Shown piece after piece: positions 22,330 through 27,311 of a stretch of 27,311 nucleotides of DNA. Position 1 is the first letter of the stretch. The number at the start of each line of letters is the position of its first letter. The DNA is from Ophiothrix spiculata (Eukaryota > Echinodermata > Ophiuroidea > Amphilepidida > Ophiotrichidae), in NCBI GenBank assembly GCA_000969725.1, contig JXSR01S002728.1. One strand, given 5' to 3'. The notes under the pieces are model-generated. The model was not told where the DNA came from. It saw only the letters and a list, made by a program, of their open reading frames with translations, and searched no databases. The translations under genes were made by a program, and so were the position numbers.

Positions 22330-22726
22330 CTGAAATGTGATTATTTCAAGTAGTTTGAACAGAGAAAAGAAATTATAAAGCTATATGACACATGATTACA
22401 ACAAATACAATGACTGTATGAAATTGATGAGATGAAATCACGGCAACTTTGCATGTACATTAGACTATATGGATATGTTTACCATGTTTTTTTTAATACG
22501 GAAATCTACGTTAGATTGTTTGAATTGTTAGAAACACTTTAATTTCTAGTTTTATTCACAGTTGTTCAACATCAAAATCATGATTACTTAAGAAAATGAT
22601 GAGAGGACTGGTCAAACACTGGCACATGTGTTCTTCCTTTCCTCATCATTAATCAAACAAGACTCAAGCAAATTATTCCTCAATGCTAACCTGTCATCAA
22701 TGTCTGTTTTTCCTAACCTGTCACAG

Positions 22727-22831
22727 GTACTTGGCCAAGACAATCTCCACCATTTCGTCCACAAGAAAGGACCAAGCCACAGCAGAAGGCGGAGAGATGC
22801 TGAACACGCAACACTGGAATCAGAACCACTG
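22727..22831 (+). CDS. Proprotein convertase, prodomain exon (partial gene)
   Basis: This 105-bp exon starts after a strong acceptor (pyrimidine tract ending CCTAACCTGTCACAG) and ends CTG/GTAAGA; both borders are phase 0. Its 35 residues begin VLGQDNLHHFVHKK and continue GPSHSRRRRDAEHATLESEPL. In subtilisin/kexin-like convertases (furin, PC1/3, PC2) the prodomain has the same order: an aromatic-His-Phe segment (YYHFWH in furin, LYHFYH in PC2), a basic internal processing site, then a short acidic/Leu stretch with a 'DPRV' or 'EPQV' turn, here EPL plus V from the next exon. SRRRR is the expected secondary cleavage site. The prodomain folds and inhibits the enzyme until cut in the secretory pathway. 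The upstream exon was not found. Confidence 0.85.
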
Positions 22832-25029
22832 GTAAGAAAAATGAAGATATGTTGTTTTCTTTGTATATCAAACCCTTGAAATTTACAGTATTTACAAATG
22901 ATACCGCTTTAATCTTTCATTTGAAATTGAAGAGGTTTTTTCCCCTAAACTCACTTAGTCCAATAGCTGCCACATGTTATATTTGTATATACTAGTATAC
23001 TATGAAAATTAATGTTTTTGTTGGTCAAATTTATTCTCACAGGCGACCAAAATTTACGTCATATTAATAAAAGATTCAAAAATTGAGCAACACCTATTTC
23101 CCCGTTTTGTAATTATTTCCATTTGTACTGAATTGATTAATTTTCAAATCCTGACTGTTTATACCAAAAGATTTGCCGAATCTTAAAACTGTGAATATAA
23201 GGCCTTTACTAGGAAAAAATAATTAATGTGTCAGTTTTTCTGAACAAAACGTAGACAGCAAACTATAGCCATAATCCACAGATTAAAACGGCTAATTAAT
23301 ACTACATAACGAACGCGAAAGAACTGTCATATATTTTTGAAAATGAATTTTAAAAATTACTTAATTCACAGAAGTTGAACAAAATATGTAACAGGTATTT
23401 ACTTACTTACCCAAAAAATGTTTACATTTGCCAGAAGATTAAACACTGCTTTTCTTCAAACAGCATTTGAGACAGCATTGCGATATGCCGGTTTGTTAGA
23501 ATGCCGACGCACAGGTTTATGGTGCTGAGAACAAACCATACTTCTTATTTTAATAGGTAACTACTAGAATTAAATTCAAGCTGGAACTTAATGATTGTTT
23601 TAATTATTGAAAACTAAATTATGACCAACCACGTCACGAGAGTGCGTTATAATTATTGCAGTGAGATTAAAGGTTATTCTTAATGCCAACACAATATCGC
23701 GGGTGTGGATGTAATATCGTTTGGTAAGGAACCAGACCAACCAGATTAAAAAAAAGTTTTGTGACTGCCTTGCCCATTGAATATTTTGTAACTTTCATCA
23801 CAATTCAAATGAATCTTTTATATCAGTATTTGTAATTCAAAATACTTTCACTCTTTAAATGCGAGGTGAAGTCAAAGAATCTTAAGTTGCTGAAAAATAT
23901 TCCATGCAGCCTCAAAGATGTCTTGAATTCAAATTCTGCAGGGACATTATGTTGCAGTAACCTTATTTGAGCACCGAGTTGATTTCATTATGTTGTGGTA
24001 TATCGAATTCTCTGCCAAAGCCAGCAGCGATAGGGATGTTTGAATTGCGTCAACAAACATATGGTATTGATACTGGTTTCTTGTAACCATTGAAATATAT
24101 CACAGAGGGTTGAATCTTTTACCTCACTAATTGTTCGTCATGCATTGTAAGATGTCTGGTATTATTTTGCATTAACTCTGATAGCTAGAGATTCACGAAC
24201 AGACCAAAAATGCTAATAACGACCGTGAACTATAATAATAATAGAAGCAATACACGTCTGCTTCGCACGATGAAATGTAATAATTGTCACCAAGATTTTG
24301 CATAATATGATGACGTAGATACCGGCAATGGCGCGTAATTCCACATTCTCTACGGCCTTTATTGCATGCTAATGACTGGGGTGCTTAAGAAAACTAAGCT
24401 CGCAGATTTAACGTTCCATATGGTAGTTTAATAGAGGTGAAGTAGAATTTTAAATGCTAGCTAGCATGTGCAAATATTCTGACAAGAAAAGGATATGTTA
24501 GCAGTTAAGTCGGCTATAATTTTGTCCATTCATCATATTTAATGTTGGGTGCCACTCCTTTGACATTTTCTGGTCCGTTATATTTGTGCTTGTTTTGGAA
24601 CGTGTCATGAATTTTAAGTAAGTCATTTTACCAAAAGATGTTAATGTTTATTGCCAGAAAACTAGTTATACAATGAGAAAAATCAATGAAAAGGCTGTGC
24701 TGTTGTTTCATAATTTTGACGAGCTGCATTGTAGGTTCATTTGCTGTTGTCCCGTGAAGATTCTTGATGATAAATTCTGGAAAAATCACAATAATGGTGA
24801 TGGTGCATGTACGATCTGAACTGATGGAATTGCTTCAGAAAGTAAATCCCTAAAGCTTACAAATATAGAGAATTAAACAAAAATACGAGTATTACATGAA
24901 TAATGGTTTTAAGGTAAAATGCATATCCTGCTACGAAAGCGAATTATTAACCATCATCTGTTGTCTAAATTGTGTTTACTTTTGTGCAAGTTTTTCTTTA
25001 TTTATGGTTCATTGTCATCTCTTCAACAG
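22832..25029 (+). other. Intron between the two convertase exons
   Basis: The intron is 2198 bp, phase 0, beginning GTAAGA and ending with a TTCTTTATTT-rich tract and CATCTCTTCAACAG. It is AT-rich with no recognisable gene or element. A TATATACTAGTATACTA near-palindrome lies near 22986 and a GCTAGCTAGC run near 24458; neither has a clear meaning. Confidence 0.8.
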
Positions 25030-25194
25030 GTAAAAGAAGTAAAACAACTGACAGGATTTAAACGAACAAAAAGGGGATTCCAAGATGTTAAAGAACTACC
25101 GGGGAATGCTAACCAGAACCCAGAGGAAGGCGTAACAGACCACAGTGCTTGGCCGCCATTTAATGATCCTCTGCTTCCAAAACAATGGTTTATT
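25030..25194 (+). CDS. Proprotein convertase, maturation-site exon (partial gene)
   Basis: This 165-bp exon lies between CTTCAACAG and GTAAGT, phase 0 on both sides, with 55 residues beginning VKEVKQLTGFKRTKRGFQDV and ending FNDPLLPKQWFI. RTKR/G is a furin-type autocatalytic site. Its context GFKRTKRGFQDVKEL resembles PC2 (GFDRKKRGYRDINEI), and FNDPLxxKQW matches the conserved start of convertase catalytic domains (NDPLFTKQWYLI in PC2, FNDPMWNQQWYL in PC1/3). The exon ends just after QW-aromatic-aliphatic. About 20 residues rich in Asn, Glu and Pro (PGNANQ to AWPP) separate the cleavage site from FNDP, longer than in PC2. A neuroendocrine PC1/PC2-like convertase is most likely. The Asp, His and Ser catalytic exons lie to the right of the window. 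Confidence 0.9.
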
Positions 25195-27311
25195 GTAAGT
25201 AGATTCTCCTTTTTAATCAAATCTTTCTAAAATTGCTTGAGTTTAAGTTGAGTTCTCTGGTCGTAAATGAAGTTATGATAAAAAATAAAACCCATTTCAA
25301 AAGGAGACCGACAAGTAAAAGCTTACCATGGGTGTATCTAGTTCAAATATTTTTCACATATAAATCCATGTTCTGCTGCTTTTTAATTTATGAAAACGAT
25401 CGCAAAGGCAGAGTTAGTTGATCGAAAACGTGTCTTTGCTCGCAGCATAGGTCACATGGATGTATGCTACTTTATCATGGTTGCACTCGTTGACATTTAC
25501 AAATTGTGTAATTGAACATTCGCCGGCACTGACCATTTGCATTAAAAGGACGTGCTTTGTTGAAGAAAAGCGTGATAATACGAAGGGTGGAAGACTGTGT
25601 AAATAGCAAACGACGTTTGATCCGTTGTGTTCTTTTAACTTTGGAGTAGGCCTATCATGATTTAAGTCACTAGCACCACCGATTTTTGATAGCACTGTGT
25701 CAGTTACCGTTTTAATGACATTTTGAAGACACATGATTATGCAGCTATGTTCCATACCACATAATTACAAGAATGTCGGGGAAAAGTCCTTTTGAAAACA
25801 TTTTTATTTTTTGAATATTCTATCTACACAAATCTTAGAAAATTCTGGTACTGAAAATATGGCACCTGTCTTACAGTAAATGTACATGTATCAATACACA
25901 ACTTGGATCTATACTTATAACCTACGGAGACCAATATTTGCAACCTTTTAACGAAATTAAATTTGTACGTAAGTTATGTAGGAATGTAGTTTTACTCAAT
26001 ATGTCATCTCGTATCAATCTTAAGCATTGCGTGAAATATAATGTTTTACAGATAGCAGTTGCACAGTTCTGGGTTTAAACACTTCCTGTGAAGATACAAT
26101 AACAAAGAAATGCTAACCGGGTTGTCTTCATTTTTTTTTGTATTATGATAAATGGAATGTGATGCAACCTTATCGTATTTGCTTGTGACCTGAATTTTGG
26201 CATCTAGCTGGATAAATACGTAATATGAGTGTCATGTCATTTAGATTAAAAGGTGATTCCTTGGCTGTTTTCGTCGAATTAAAATGTTCGATTGAATATT
26301 CTTGTTCCATGTTTCGTGGTAAAGACGTGGTATGCTCGAGTCGGTTATATTCAAAAGCGACACGCTATGTCACTGACCATCTAGTAGAAAACAATTCAAT
26401 AGTATGAACATCCATGGGTATGGATAACCATTTTTGTCACTTCTGTTGTCAATAAGAATCAGCAATTTGCATAAGCAAATAATACATCCTTGTTAAAGGT
26501 TATGTAGGATCAGGTAAATCCACTCACATGGCCAAAGTGGCATTCAAATATTGGCAATATAGTAATTTGGGAAATGTAAAACAAGTTTCATATGCATGTG
26601 ATGGACATTATTACATCATAAACCTTCTAAATTAATTTTCACATGAAAATGAAAAGAAATACGAACATTTCAAAAATAAAGAATAATATACTTAAATGGT
26701 GCTCGTGGTTTACCTTATACATTGTCATATTGTACCCTCAAGTTATTACACTGCCTTGACTTTACTCTTCTCTAGATATACTATGCGAATGGTGTATTAA
26801 ACTGCATGGATTGAAAACACTTAGCAGATCTGCGCGTAACGGCCAATTACACATTTTAGTCGGGGAGGCGAGCTTTTTAGTCAAATATCAACTACTGGGT
26901 TATACGTCCTTGCTAAACCATGGCGCTATTCTTCCACTCGCTATTTTACCAACGTCTGCCAAAATGGCTTCCAAGATAATCGTTCTAAATGTTGATATAT
27001 CTTTTTTTAGATTCTTGCGTGTGAAGTCAGCTAGAATATAAAATAAGTATACAAACCATGAATGATCTAGTCATTTTCTTTCTTGTAAAGGGTAATGACG
27101 TATTCTAGGGGTTCAGAATAATCATCAAATTAAAATCTATTTTCAACAGGCAAAACATACAAGAAGAGCTTTATATATTTGACAACATACGTTAAAGTAT
27201 GTATCCATATCAAACAATGCATAACAAGTGTTTCTAGCTTGGCTTGGAGCTAGTGCTCTTATCATACTTAAACCTAGAGAGAACTAAAATAGCGAGGTAA
27301 CGCAAACGAGT
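25195..27311 (+). other. Next intron of the convertase gene (runs off the window)
   Basis: It begins GTAAGT. I searched by eye for the next expected coding block (a DLNV...GYTGKGV...DDG-like stretch) and found none, so the intron is at least 2.1 kb. It contains a P-loop-like micro-frame (26483-26635) and open frames at 25414-25755 (minus), 26225-26407 and 26811-27041, none recognised as a gene. Confidence 0.7.
26483..26635 (+). pseudogene. Short frame with a Walker A-like motif
   Basis: The frame opens after a TAA at 26480 and reads YILVKGYVGSGKSTHMAKVA and FKYWQYSNLGN before a stop at 26633. ILVKGxxGSGKST followed by KVAFxxW is the pattern of P-loop NTPases, especially NACHT/STAND proteins where hydrophobic ILV-x-G precedes the loop and K(K/V)(I/V)A-x-x-W follows. 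Only about 50 codons are open, there is no start codon before the motif, and an AAAG acceptor at 26495-26498 would fall only just ahead of it. It may be a dead exon fragment carried into the intron, or coincidence: a bare GxxxxGK[ST] is expected about once in a six-frame window of this size. Confidence 0.25.

Larger units (their letters stand above)
16676..22580. repeat. Older, diverged array unit 3; array ends here
   Basis: It follows the unit 1/2 order of landmarks but at about 65-75% similarity by eye, with many indels. It lacks the roughly 350-bp segment ending in the TGAAC tail that units 1 and 2 share, and it lacks everything equivalent to 6560-8790 of unit 1. Some islands are far better kept than their surroundings: 17100-17330, 19990-20200, 20913-21035 and 22286-22329. 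Similarity fades out near 22580, about 150 bp before the first proprotein convertase exon. No intact gene is visible. Confidence 0.7.

Noticed and set aside
25414-25755. The longest open frame in the window, 113 codons on the minus strand
   Set aside because: It lies inside the convertase intron, has no recognisable motif, signal peptide or membrane segment, and this length can occur by chance in a slightly GC-richer patch.
26811-27041. A 76-codon plus-strand frame near the right edge, considered as the next convertase exon
   Set aside because: It contains no DDG, DLNV or GYTGKG-like residues and no convincing acceptor/donor pair around a convertase-like stretch.

Overview
The window looks like nuclear DNA of an invertebrate animal. 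It is very AT-rich (by eye about two thirds A+T), has no long open reading frames, carries several non-autonomous DNA transposons and LINE remnants, and contains two short exons with good GT/AG splice signals. The exons belong to the proprotein convertase (kexin/furin-like) family. The AT richness and transposon style would suit a mollusc or another lophotrochozoan, but that placement is inference. Nothing resembles a bacterial operon, CRISPR array, tRNA or rRNA gene.

From 1 to about 22580 the window is a tandem array of one multi-kilobase segment. Steps in similarity give its phase. A diverged partial unit (1-1545) is followed by two closely related units (about 1546-10264 and 10265-16675) and then an older diverged unit (about 16676-22580). 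The two central units look about 97% alike over most of their length and about 92% alike over their last 1.4 kb (8791-10264 against 15303-16675). The outer units match them at only about 65-75%, apart from short islands at 90-98%.

The units differ by individual events. Unit 1 gained a 347-bp TTAA-flanked MITE (3419-3765) and a 1188-bp TIR element rich in CGTACG (7164-8351). Unit 2 gained a 116-bp LINE 3' tail (10352-10467) and lost about 950 bp at a 3-bp microhomology (13862). Unit 3 gained a 504-bp TTAA-flanked MITE (19323-19826), a foldback palindrome (18772-18843) and an 82-bp tandem duplication (21634-21794). All full units carry a decayed minus-strand fragment resembling a LINE endonuclease. 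A 44-bp hydrophobic minus-strand segment with splice-like borders is also kept in all three.

From 22580 to the right end lies part of a plus-strand proprotein convertase gene. Exon 22727-22831 (35 codons) and exon 25030-25194 (55 codons) join in phase 0. Together they encode the second half of the inhibitory prodomain, with the SRRRR inner site and RTKR maturation site, and the first residues of the mature enzyme (FNDPLLPKQWFI). The catalytic domain must lie beyond the right edge. The earlier exons (signal peptide, N-terminal prodomain) were not found; they may lie left of the window, which would place the whole array inside an intron of this gene, or they may be too diverged to see.
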